DNA of 64,000 nucleotides from NCBI RefSeq assembly GCF_018224885.1, contig NZ_JAGTXB010000009.1:242986-306985 (forward strand), in the 5' to 3' direction. The DNA is from Chitinophaga hostae (GTDB lineage Bacteria > Bacteroidota > Bacteroidia > Chitinophagales > Chitinophagaceae). Positions 51,273 to 59,566 of the stretch are shown in pieces. The stretch's first letter is position 1, and every line of letters begins with the position of its first letter. The notes under the pieces were generated by a model, which was not told the origin of the DNA, ran no database searches, and worked only from the letters and a program-made list of their open reading frames with translations. Made by a program: the position numbers and the translations under genes.

Positions 51273-52289
51273 CTATAGCATTTTTGACAGGGTCTCAGCA
51301 TCGGGTAAAAAATCCTTCATATTCTCAGGTACGCTATGTGTATGAAAATGGGTGTATGTACCTACGCTCATGGCCTTATCAATTGTTTTTATAGCATAAT
51401 CCACCACGGTGTTATCTTTTTGCTTGCAAAGCACAATGCCAATGCTGGGATTTTCGTGTGGCAGTTTTACCTTATCATCCAACACATTCAGGTAAAAATT
51501 TAGCTGGCCTGCATATTCCGGTTTGAATTTTTTTCGTTTCAGTTCAATCGCTACAAGACACTGCAGGTGTCGGTTATAGAAGAGCAGGTCTACAAAGAAT
51601 TCATTGTCGTTTACTTCCAGTTTGTACTGGTTACCGATAAAGGAATAACCTTTGCCCATGCTCATAATGAACTTTTTGAGGTTGTTTACGATTTCATTTT
51701 CGAGAATGCCTTCGTCGTCATCTTCGTTGATAGTGACAAAGTCAATGAGATATTCATCTTTAAATACTTCAAGTGCTTTTGATTTGATGTTTTCCGGGAG
51801 AGTTTTGCTGAAGTTGTTGGGCATATTGCCCTGATGTTTGAAAAGCTTTGCGTTAATATGATGTTCTAATTCTCTTACTGACCAGAATTGTTCAGCAGCC
51901 TGTGTAAGATAAAAGAGGTGTTCTATTTCAGTTTTGCATTTATTTATGATGAGGACGTGGTGTGTAAAACTTATACTGTAAACGACTTTTTCAAATTGTG
52001 CAGTCACTGACTGCATAATTTGAAAAGAATGATAAGTCTCATAGAATTGGCGCATATTATTTAGATTTCTTTGAGAAAATCCCTTTAACCCATTTAGTTC
52101 TTGTTGCAGATCCATTGCTATTTGTTCTATTACCTTGGTACCCCAATTTTCCACATTTATTTTTTCAGAAAGCATTTTCCCCAGTTTAAAATATAATTTC
52201 AGTTGTTCCTGGTTAGCAAGCCTCATCGCAATGTATCTGCTGCGTATGATGCTCTGCTTTAAATCCTGTACAAATTCTTTGTAAGACAT
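51273..52289 (-). CDS. DUF1016 PD-(D/E)XK nuclease family protein (YhcG-like)
   Basis: This 338-aa protein has the two-part DUF1016 layout: a helical N-terminal region (IRSRYIAMRLANQEQLKLYFKLGKML, GFSQRNLNNMRQFYETY) and a C-terminal PD-(D/E)XK nuclease core with Asp234 in EFFVDLLFYNR and the E-x-K pair Glu249/Lys251 in VAIELKRKKF. These proteins are often linked to restriction-modification or mobile DNA; the exact role is not established. It is a single gene inserted between the dar cluster and the M14 peptidase gene. A 27-bp palindrome lies inside the gene (residues about 90-99), with related copies on either side. Confidence 0.88.
   Translation of the reverse strand: MSYKEFVQDLKQSIIRSRYIAMRLANQEQLKLYFKLGKMLSEKINVENWGTKVIEQIAMDLQQELNGLKGFSQRNLNNMRQFYETYHSFQIMQSVTAQFEKVVYSISFTHHVLIINKCKTEIEHLFYLTQAAEQFWSVRELEHHINAKLFKHQGNMPNNFSKTLPENIKSKALEVFKDEYLIDFVTINEDDDEGILENEIVNNLKKFIMSMGKGYSFIGNQYKLEVNDNEFFVDLLFYNRHLQCLVAIELKRKKFKPEYAGQLNFYLNVLDDKVKLPHENPSIGIVLCKQKDNTVVDYAIKTIDKAMSVGTYTHFHTHSVPENMKDFLPDAETLSKML
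51994..52020. repeat. 27-bp dyad, copy 2 (inside the DUF1016 gene)
   Basis: On the plus strand it reads AATTGTGCAGTCA, central C, TGACTGCATAATT, so it is a near-perfect palindrome. It encodes residues about 90-99 of the DUF1016 protein (QIMQSVTAQF) and so sits in frame. Confidence 0.75.
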
Positions 52290-52386
52290 GGTATTTTTTT
52301 TTGTTAGTTGTGAAAGAATATTTGAAATAATATGTTGTCTGGAAGGTGCTAAATAAGAGTTTATTGGTTGATTTTTAAGTGTTTAT

Positions 52387-52413
52387 AATTACGCCGTCAC
52401 TGACGGCGCAATT
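52387..52413. repeat. 27-bp dyad, copy 3 (upstream of the DUF1016 gene)
   Basis: On the plus strand it reads AATTACGCCGTCA, central C, TGACGGCGCAATT. It differs from copy 2 at six positions, four of which form two compensating pairs that preserve the palindrome. It lies 97 bp upstream of the DUF1016 start codon. Confidence 0.75.
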
Positions 52414-52665
52414 ACCATTGCTGAAATTTTGTTTATGTAGATATATAGAGTAGATCCTCTCTGAAATAGCGCACATGAAACTTATGTTGTTTGTGTTTAT
52501 TTCAGGAAGAATTTCGTTTGAACCACGTTACAGAAGAAAGCAAATTGAACGTGTAAACGGGCACGAATTTAAAGGGTACAAACAAACCCGGGCTGTTCAT
52601 TTTTGTTCATCGACAAAATGATCTGTTCATTATCATTCTGACTATATAAATAAATCAAATAAAAA

Positions 52666-52696
52666 GCGGAGACATAAGCTTCGCCTACATCTCCGC
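52666..52696 (-). terminator. Rho-independent terminator of the M14 peptidase gene
   Basis: On the minus strand GCGGAGA pairs with TCTCCGC across a 17-nt loop and is followed by five T. It starts 19 bp after the peptidase stop. Confidence 0.7.
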
Positions 52697-52715
52697 GTCA
52701 ATCATCTGATGAAAA

Positions 52716-54440
52716 TTATCTTACCCTGTACACCGGGTAACGCATATATTCCGGCTCCGCATAAGGAGAGTTTCTATAAATAAAATCCAGTTGTGCACTG
52801 GCACTGTTAGCGAATGCACTATCACCCGCTTTTTTCTTATCTAACAAATCCTGCAACTCCGGATGCTGTTTAAGATAGGCGGCGCCAGTATCTTCAAAAA
52901 CATAAGGGGAGTAGCCTTCTTTTTGTCCGAGAATAGCATCAAAAAAGTTCCATGCAAAATAGGAATCGCCAGCGGCGGGCTCCAGTGTTTCGATCAGGAA
53001 GCGGTTGGCGGTTTGATTCATGGGGATGTAATAATCACCTTTTCTGAACCGGATGGAATCCTTGCTGCTGCTCACTTTGATGTTTGTATGGAGGTAGTGT
53101 TTTTCATATGGCTTAGTGTAGCTCCGGAAGTCGGTGATATGATATACTTCTACCTGCATCACGGTATCATGTGGCAATGGCTGCATTTGCACATTATTAT
53201 TTTTCAGGAGATGGATAACGCTCCACCAACCCTGTGGTATGATATACGCCAGTGGCTTTTCAACAAAATCTGCTGCAAATGCCTGGTTGTAGAATTTCAC
53301 CTGACGGGTGTAGGGTTTGGTGCGATCGTAGTATAGTCGTGGTAAGCCGGAGATAGCGCTGGGTTTATGCCCGGAAGCAAATCCGCGGAAGGTGACCAGG
53401 TTGTATTTGTTCATATCAAACTGCCACGACAAGGGAAATGTTTTTTGTGTGATGGAGGTTTGTTTTGCTGCTTCGCGCAGTTGTTTAATGTTTTCGCTGT
53501 GGGTGGAGGTAAACTGTATAAAGCATTCCATTAGCGCATAGGTCGCTTTAACGCGGAGGGGATAAGGCTTCAGCATATGCGTTTCCGGTACAAAACCGAA
53601 CGTGTGAAAAAGGGTGGTGTAACCGGTAGAGTAGCGGGGAAGATCTGTAAACTCTACCCATCCGCTGTCGGGTGTTTCACCAAAATGGTTAACATATGGC
53701 ACCAGGTCGTAGCCTTTTGCTTTCATCAGGGAGTACAGGCCGGGTTCAAATGTTTTGTTCATGAATTCACCCATGGCTCCCCCCAGTTTGTTATGCTGGG
53801 TGGTGAGCAGCGTCATGATATGCTGGTAGTCGGCACCATTGCTTACATGGTTATCCACAAACACGTCCGGATCGGTGAGTTGGTAGATTTGCTGGAAGGC
53901 GAGGGCGTTTTTTGAGTCAGATTTGATGAAATCGCGGTTTAGATCCAGGTTTTGAGCGTTGCCACGGGAGCCAAAGGCATCGGGGCCGTCCTGGTCTACC
54001 CGGTACCACGGGGAGCGGTTCAGCATTCCACCAATGTTGTAAACGGGGATAACGGCGAGGATTACGTTACCAGGCAGACTGGTTTTACCCGTTGCCAGGT
54101 CGCGCAGGAGCATCATGCTGGCATCGATGCCGTCGGGTTCGCCGGGATGGATGCCGTTATTGATGAGGATAATGCGCTTATTCTTTTTATGGAGACTTTT
54201 AAAGTCGAAGTCCCGCTGAGGGGAATAGGTTACCAGGTGGAGCGGAAAACCGGCATCTGTGGCGCCAATGGTCCGGATATTGATTTGGGGAAAGCGTTTG
54301 GCCAACAGTTGGTAGTACCGGATTACTTCCTGGTAGGTGGCGGTTTCCTGGCCGGTTGTCTTTTCGAAGCGGGTGGTGAGGTCCTGGGCGGCGGAGAGCA
54401 GTGGCAGCAGGCAGGTAAGGAGTATAACTATTTTTTTCAT
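52716..54440 (-). CDS. Secreted M14 family zinc carboxypeptidase
   Basis: The 574-aa protein has a signal peptide (MKKIVILLTCLLPLLSAAQ) and an M14 carboxypeptidase domain. The zinc motif is INNGIHPGEPDGIDASM (His98, Glu101), with NLDLNRDF at 164-171 and the third ligand His198 in VDNHVSNGADYQH. The C-terminal about 200 residues (from the TSITQKTFPLSW region) form an extra domain common to Bacteroidota members. It probably digests peptides in the periplasm or outside the cell. Single gene with its own terminator. Confidence 0.92.
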   Translation of the reverse strand: MKKIVILLTCLLPLLSAAQDLTTRFEKTTGQETATYQEVIRYYQLLAKRFPQINIRTIGATDAGFPLHLVTYSPQRDFDFKSLHKKNKRIILINNGIHPGEPDGIDASMMLLRDLATGKTSLPGNVILAVIPVYNIGGMLNRSPWYRVDQDGPDAFGSRGNAQNLDLNRDFIKSDSKNALAFQQIYQLTDPDVFVDNHVSNGADYQHIMTLLTTQHNKLGGAMGEFMNKTFEPGLYSLMKAKGYDLVPYVNHFGETPDSGWVEFTDLPRYSTGYTTLFHTFGFVPETHMLKPYPLRVKATYALMECFIQFTSTHSENIKQLREAAKQTSITQKTFPLSWQFDMNKYNLVTFRGFASGHKPSAISGLPRLYYDRTKPYTRQVKFYNQAFAADFVEKPLAYIIPQGWWSVIHLLKNNNVQMQPLPHDTVMQVEVYHITDFRSYTKPYEKHYLHTNIKVSSSKDSIRFRKGDYYIPMNQTANRFLIETLEPAAGDSYFAWNFFDAILGQKEGYSPYVFEDTGAAYLKQHPELQDLLDKKKAGDSAFANSASAQLDFIYRNSPYAEPEYMRYPVYRVR

Positions 54441-54467
54441 TATACAAAAGTGAGTGGAAAAACAAAA

Positions 54468-54492
54468 AGCCCTTCCTTTTGGAGGAAGAGCT
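54468..54492 (-). terminator. Rho-independent terminator of rpsT
   Basis: On the minus strand the stem AGCTCTTCC / GGAAGGGCT is followed by TTTTTGTTTT. It begins 22 bp after the rpsT stop codon. Confidence 0.85.
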
Positions 54493-54514
54493 GTAAATAT
54501 TGTTACTGAAACAA

Positions 54515-54769
54515 TTAAGCCAGAGCTAAAACTCTCTTAGCCAGCTTGCTTTTCAGATTTGCTGCTTTGTTCTTGTGAATAACGTTACGTTTTGCGAGTT
54601 TGTCGAGCATAGATACTACCTCTGTTAAATCTTTCTCCGCAGTTGCTTTGTCAGTCACCGCTTTCAGGTCACGGATGGCATTACGGGTAGTTTTACCGTA
54701 GTAACGGTTACGCTCATTACGTTTTCTGCTTTGACGTACGTCTTTTTTCGTTGCTTTATGGTTTGCCAT
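54515..54769 (-). CDS. rpsT: 30S ribosomal protein S20
   Basis: The 84-aa S20 protein is basic and helical and binds 16S rRNA in the 30S subunit. It begins MANHKATKKDVRQSRKRNERN and has the typical NVIHKNKAANLKSKLAKRVLA C-terminus. Length matches the family. It has its own promoter with a full consensus and its own terminator, as expected for a highly expressed monocistronic ribosomal gene. Confidence 0.98.
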   Translation of the reverse strand: MANHKATKKDVRQSRKRNERNRYYGKTTRNAIRDLKAVTDKATAEKDLTEVVSMLDKLAKRNVIHKNKAANLKSKLAKRVLALA

Positions 54770-54794
54770 TTTTCAAATTTCAAGTTTCGGACGG

Positions 54795-54802
54795 CAAAGG
54801 TA
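54795..54802 (-). promoter_or_regulatory. rpsT promoter (full consensus)
   Basis: On the minus strand the -7 box is TACCTTTG, with TTTG exactly 20 nt upstream. This is the best promoter match in the window. The ATG is 25 nt downstream. Confidence 0.7.
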
Positions 54803-55010
54803 ACTATATTCCATTTACAAAACAAACTAAATGTAGTTTTTCCGTCAATGAGCAAATATAAGGGTCTTTCATCACAGATAATCACTTGATTTTTTCTAAT
54901 TTTTTCCACCCAGCGTATCAAAAAACGAGCGATATTTGCAATCCCATATATTAATATATCGGGACCAACAGAAAAGTATTTGAACTGAAGATCAGCAAAA
55001 CTCGTTGTAA

Positions 55011-57770
55011 ATGAAGGACTTCTCATTCGTCACCAACTCACATCCTGCTTACATTGAATCGTTATACCAGGATTTCCGCAAAGATCCCAACTCTGTAGAC
55101 CCGGACTGGGTTAAGTTTTTTGAAGGATTTGATTTTGCAGTATCCAATGTAAACGGTAAGGCGGCGACATCAGCGCCTGTAGCAGGGGGCAGCACTTCGT
55201 TACCGGTGAGCGACGACCAGCTGGCGAAAGAACTGGGTGTATACCGCCTGATACAGGCATATCGTAAAAAAGGCCACCTGATTGCTAAAACCAACCCCAT
55301 CCGTGAAAGAAAAGACAGGAAGGCCAACCTGGACCTGGCCAGCTTTGGATTGGGGGACGCTGATCTCAAAACTGAATTTTTTGCAGGCACCACCATCGGA
55401 GTGGGCAAAGCGACGCTCGAAAAAATTGTGGCCTATCTGAATCAGATCTATGCGGGTTCCGTAGGGTTACAGTATACATATATCAACGCCCGTGACAAGG
55501 CAAAGTGGCTGGAAAAGGAGTTTGAAGCGATCATGACGCAGCCATTGTCGCTGGAACAGCGCCGCCGCATTTTGCAGAAGCTGAACCAGGGTGTCATCTT
55601 CGAGAAATTTCTCCACACAAAATATATCGGACAGAAACGTTTTGGCCTGGAAGGTGGTGAATCCACTATCCCTGCGCTGGATGCTATCATTAACGTGGCG
55701 GCAGACTATGGCGTACAGGAATCTGTGATCGGTATGGCTCACCGTGGCCGTTTGAATGTACTGGCCAACATCCTGGGTAAAACCTACGAGCAGATCTTCA
55801 ATGAATTTGAAGGCCTGGCCGTACCGGATATGACCATGGGCAGCGGTGACGTGAAATATCACCTCGGTTTTCGCTCCCAGGTAACCACTCCCGCCGGCAA
55901 ACCGGTAAACCTGCAACTGATGCCCAACCCTTCCCACCTGGAAGTGGTAGACCCTATTGTAGTGGGTTTTGCACGCAGTAAAGCAGATGTGATCTACGAC
56001 AGCGACTATGATAAAATACTGCCGATCCTCATTCACGGTGATGCTGCCGTAGCGGGTCAGGGCATTGTGTATGAAGTAGAGCAGATGAGCAAACTGAAAG
56101 GTTACTACGTAGGTGGCACCATTCATTTTGTGATCAATAACCAGATAGGTTTTACCACCGATTTTGATGATGCACGCTCTTCTGACTATTGTACCAGCGT
56201 AGCCTCCATTGTACAGGCGCCGGTATTCCACGTAAACGGGGATGATGCAGAAGCAGTGGTGAAAGTATCACAGCTGGCCGCCCGCTACCGCCAGGAATTC
56301 AATGAAGATGTGTTCATTGACATGGTTTGTTATCGTAAACATGGCCACAACGAAGGGGATGAACCTAAGTTCACCCAGCCAAGTTTATACGCACTCATTG
56401 AAAAACACGCTAATCCGCGTGAAGTATATACCCAGTTCCTGCTGAACAACGGCGAGTCTGATGCACAGGCATTGGCCAAGGAAATGGAAAAGAGCTTCTG
56501 GGACGACTTACAGGCACGCCTCGATGATGTAAAGCAACATCCGCTGCCTTATGCCAACCAGAAACCCGAACAGTGGTGGCAGGCCCTCCGTAAATCTACT
56601 GCACAGGACTTTGAATCTTCTCCGGGAACGGCTATTAAGGAAGATGAATTTAAACGTCTTTTTGATGCCCTGATGAAATGGCCGGAAAATTTTGTTCCGC
56701 TGCGTAAAGTCAGCAAGCTGCTGCAGGACAAGATCAAGCTATACCAGGAAGAAGGCAAGGTGGACTGGGCAACCGGTGAACTGCTGGCATATGCCAGTTT
56801 GCTCGTGGAAGGCAAAGACGTAAGAATGAGCGGGGAAGATGTAAAACGTGGTACTTTCTCCCATCGTCACGCGGTGTTGTTTGATGAAAATACCAATGAG
56901 ACTTACAACCGTCTCAGTCATTTACAGGAAAAACAAGGCAATTTCAGGATTTATAACTCTTTGCTGAGTGAGTATGGTGTGTTGGGCTTTGAATATGGTT
57001 ATGCCATGGCCAACCCTAACAGCCTCGTATTATGGGAAGCACAGTATGGTGACTTTGTAAACGGCGCCCAGACTGTAATTGATCAGTATATCAGCAGTGC
57101 AGAACAGAAATGGACAACACAGAATGGCCTGGTAATGTTATTGCCTCATGGTTATGAAGGTGGCGGACCGGATCACTCCAACGCCCGTCCGGAACGTTTC
57201 TTACAACAGTGTGCAGAAGAAAATATGGTGATCACCAATATTACGACTGCTGCCAACTTCTTCCATGCGTTACGCCGTCAGTTGACCTGGCAGTTCCGCA
57301 AACCGCTGATCAATTTCTCACCGAAAGCCAACCTGCGTCATATAGGTGCTTACTCTGCCACAGCCGAATTTACAGAAGGCGGATTTAAAGAGGTACTGGA
57401 TGATCCGTTTATTGATGATGCAGCAGTGGTAAAGAAAGTATTACTGTGTTCAGGTAAGATGTATTTCGACCTGAGTGATAAGCAAGGCAAGGATGACCGC
57501 AAAGATGTGGCTATTGTTCGCCTGGAGCAGCTGTACCCGTTGCCCGTAAAACAGCTGGAAGCTATTTCCCAGAAATATAAGGGCGCTACTTTCTTCTGGG
57601 TACAGGAAGAGCCGTTGAATATGGGTGCTGCCGCATTCCTGCAAATGAACCTGAAGCAGATCAACTATGGTGTTATCAGCCGCAATCCAAGCGCGTCTAC
57701 TGCCACTGGTTATGCAAAGGTACATGCACGTGAACAGCAACAGATTATTGATACGGCTTTTAACATCTAA
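55011..57770 (+). CDS. sucA: 2-oxoglutarate dehydrogenase E1 component
   Basis: SucA (919 aa) decarboxylates 2-oxoglutarate with thiamine diphosphate in the TCA cycle. The N-terminal E2-binding segment includes NSHPAYIESLYQDFRKDP. Core motifs are ESVIGMAHRGRLNVLANILGK, the PSHLEVVDPIVVG region, ILIHGDAAVAGQGIVYE, VINNQIGFTTD, VCYRKHGHNEGDEP and LPHGYEGGGPDHSNARPER. Full family length. sucB follows 102 bp later on the same strand; the gap carries a solo family A-like phrase (AAAAGCAAAAAGCTGAATGC). Confidence 0.98.
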   Translation: MKDFSFVTNSHPAYIESLYQDFRKDPNSVDPDWVKFFEGFDFAVSNVNGKAATSAPVAGGSTSLPVSDDQLAKELGVYRLIQAYRKKGHLIAKTNPIRERKDRKANLDLASFGLGDADLKTEFFAGTTIGVGKATLEKIVAYLNQIYAGSVGLQYTYINARDKAKWLEKEFEAIMTQPLSLEQRRRILQKLNQGVIFEKFLHTKYIGQKRFGLEGGESTIPALDAIINVAADYGVQESVIGMAHRGRLNVLANILGKTYEQIFNEFEGLAVPDMTMGSGDVKYHLGFRSQVTTPAGKPVNLQLMPNPSHLEVVDPIVVGFARSKADVIYDSDYDKILPILIHGDAAVAGQGIVYEVEQMSKLKGYYVGGTIHFVINNQIGFTTDFDDARSSDYCTSVASIVQAPVFHVNGDDAEAVVKVSQLAARYRQEFNEDVFIDMVCYRKHGHNEGDEPKFTQPSLYALIEKHANPREVYTQFLLNNGESDAQALAKEMEKSFWDDLQARLDDVKQHPLPYANQKPEQWWQALRKSTAQDFESSPGTAIKEDEFKRLFDALMKWPENFVPLRKVSKLLQDKIKLYQEEGKVDWATGELLAYASLLVEGKDVRMSGEDVKRGTFSHRHAVLFDENTNETYNRLSHLQEKQGNFRIYNSLLSEYGVLGFEYGYAMANPNSLVLWEAQYGDFVNGAQTVIDQYISSAEQKWTTQNGLVMLLPHGYEGGGPDHSNARPERFLQQCAEENMVITNITTAANFFHALRRQLTWQFRKPLINFSPKANLRHIGAYSATAEFTEGGFKEVLDDPFIDDAAVVKKVLLCSGKMYFDLSDKQGKDDRKDVAIVRLEQLYPLPVKQLEAISQKYKGATFFWVQEEPLNMGAAAFLQMNLKQINYGVISRNPSASTATGYAKVHAREQQQIIDTAFNI

Positions 57771-57872
57771 AAAAAATAAAAGTATAAACAGAATAACCAG
57801 GTTTAACGTTAAGCCAAGGGCCAAAAGCAAAAAGCTGAATGCTAACCTGGTATCACCATCAACTGATTAAAT

Positions 57873-59438
57873 ATGGCTATCGAAATCAAAGTCCCTACGG
57901 TAGGAGAATCTATTAGCGAGGTAACAATTGCAAAATGGTTGAAGAAAGACGGAGATTATGTACAGCAGGACGAGGTACTATGTGAAATGGAATCTGAGAA
58001 GGCGACCTTTGAGCTGAATGCAGAGAAAGCAGGTATCCTGAAGATTGCGCCAGCAGCGCAGGAAGGCGCCACCCTGAAGATTGGTGATGTAGCCTGCACT
58101 ATCGATACAGACGCCGCCGCACCAGCAGGTAACGCAGCCCCGGCCGCCGCTCCTGCAGCCCCGGCCGCGCCAGCGGAACCAGCCGCAGCACCAGCGGCAC
58201 CAGCAGTGAATAAAGGAACCATTGAAATGAAAGTGCCTACAGTAGGAGAGTCTATCAGTGAAGTAACATTGGTAAAGTGGACAAAGAAAGATGGTGATTA
58301 TGTAGAGCGCGATGAAGTGGTATGTGAACTGGAATCAGAAAAGGCAACTTTTGAACTCAACGCAGAAGAAGCCGGTGCGCTGATCATTGTTGCGAAAGAA
58401 GGCGATACTTTAAAAATAGGCGATGTAGCCTGTAAAATAGATACCAGCGCTGCAAGGCCTGCTGGTAAAGCCGCTCCGGCAGCTGCCCCGGCGGCACAAC
58501 CGGCGAAGGCCGCTCCACAGCCGCAACAGGCGCCTGTTACCAGCATTCCCAATGATGTGAAAGCATCTCCGGTAGCAGCAGCTGTGCTGGCAGATAAACA
58601 TGTAGATCCATCCAGCATCAAAGGTTCAGGTGCACATGGTAAAATCATGAAAGACGATGTGCTGGCTGCCCTGCAAAACCCTGGCGTAGCTATTGGACAG
58701 GAACTGTTTTCCCGCCAGGAACGCCGCGAAAAGATGAGCAACCTGCGTAAAACTGTTTCCCGCCGCCTCGTGGAAGCCAAAAACACAACGGCCATGCTCA
58801 CTACTTTCAACGAGGTAGACATGACCGAAATAATGGCCCTGCGTGCCAAGTATAAGGAAGTATTCAAAAAACAACATGAGGTAAACCTGGGCTTTATGAG
58901 CTTCTTTACCAAAGCATGTTGCTTTGCATTACAGGAATTTCCGTCTGTAAACGCTTATATCGACGGTGAAGAACTGGTATACCACGATTACTGTGATATT
59001 TCTATTGCGGTGTCGGCTCCTAAAGGCCTGGTAGTACCGGTGATCCGTAATGCAGAAAGCCTGGATATGGCAGGTATTGAGAAAGCAGTAGTAGAGCTGG
59101 CTACCAAAGCACGCGACAACAAACTGACCATGCCTGAAATGACCGGTGGTACCTTCACCATCACCAACGGTGGCGTATTTGGCTCATTGATGAGCACTCC
59201 TATCATTAACATCCCACAGTCTGCTATCCTGGGTATGCACAAAATACAGGATCGTCCGATGGCGATCAACGGACAGGTAGTCATCCGTCCGATGATGTAC
59301 CTGGCGCTGAGCTACGACCACCGTATCATTGATGGCCGTGAATCAGTAAGCTTCCTGGTGCGCGTTAAGGAAATGCTGGAAAATCCTGAACAGTTGTTGT
59401 TTGGTAAAGATCCGTTGAAAGCATTACTGAAACTGTAA
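57873..59438 (+). CDS. sucB: Dihydrolipoamide succinyltransferase (E2) with two lipoyl domains
   Basis: OdhB (521 aa) is the core of the 2-oxoglutarate dehydrogenase complex. Two lipoyl domains are present, at residues 1-80 and 116-190, each with ESEKATFEL (lipoylated Lys43 and Lys157). Ala/Pro-rich linkers (82-113, 192-222) follow each. A peripheral subunit-binding domain (VKASPVAAAVLADKHVDPSS to DDVLAAL, about 229-268) precedes the catalytic domain, which ends in LSYDHRIIDGRES with His483 and Asp487. Many OdhB proteins have only one lipoyl domain. The two repeats are also very similar at DNA level, so a tandem duplication is likely. Confidence 0.96.
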   Translation: MAIEIKVPTVGESISEVTIAKWLKKDGDYVQQDEVLCEMESEKATFELNAEKAGILKIAPAAQEGATLKIGDVACTIDTDAAAPAGNAAPAAAPAAPAAPAEPAAAPAAPAVNKGTIEMKVPTVGESISEVTLVKWTKKDGDYVERDEVVCELESEKATFELNAEEAGALIIVAKEGDTLKIGDVACKIDTSAARPAGKAAPAAAPAAQPAKAAPQPQQAPVTSIPNDVKASPVAAAVLADKHVDPSSIKGSGAHGKIMKDDVLAALQNPGVAIGQELFSRQERREKMSNLRKTVSRRLVEAKNTTAMLTTFNEVDMTEIMALRAKYKEVFKKQHEVNLGFMSFFTKACCFALQEFPSVNAYIDGEELVYHDYCDISIAVSAPKGLVVPVIRNAESLDMAGIEKAVVELATKARDNKLTMPEMTGGTFTITNGGVFGSLMSTPIINIPQSAILGMHKIQDRPMAINGQVVIRPMMYLALSYDHRIIDGRESVSFLVRVKEMLENPEQLLFGKDPLKALLKL

Positions 59439-59487
59439 CCTGGTTCAGGCTGATTATCCCGATTTTTATTTTTTGAATGATAAAAAT

Positions 59488-59523
59488 AAGCGAAGATGAA
59501 AGCAATGGCTTTTGTCTTCGCTT
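59488..59523 (+). terminator. Rho-independent terminator of sucAB
   Basis: AAGCGAAGA (59488-59496) pairs with TCTTCGCTT (59515-59523), followed by four more T. It lies 49 bp after the sucB stop and inside the unsupported upstream extension of the next frame. Confidence 0.8.
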
Positions 59524-59555
59524 TTTTCATCTTACCTGTACCAGGCAAACTTCGC

Positions 59556-59563
59556 TATCTTCG
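59556..59563 (+). promoter_or_regulatory. -7 box of the RsmB-like gene, 3 nt from the start codon
   Basis: TATCTTCG, one base off TAnnTTTG and the same variant type as the grpE box, is followed by CGT and ATG 59567. Confidence 0.3.
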
Positions 59564-59566
59564 CGT

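Larger units (their letters stand above)
52290..52715. other. Gap between the DUF1016 gene and the M14 peptidase gene
   Basis: This 426-bp stretch contains the third 27-bp dyad (52387-52413) and the M14 gene terminator (52666-52696). A 48-codon frame at 52475-52621 has no recognisable features and is not called as a gene. The rest is AT-rich and holds nothing I can identify; it could include remnants of an insertion. Confidence 0.6.

Noticed and set aside
52475..52621. A 48-codon frame in the gap after the DUF1016 gene
   Set aside because: No homology, promoter or signal peptide; the length is easily expected by chance.
55467..56231. Minus-strand frame of 254 aa opposite sucA
   Set aside because: It lies wholly within sucA; its sequence is rich in H and Y with no domain, as expected for an antisense shadow.
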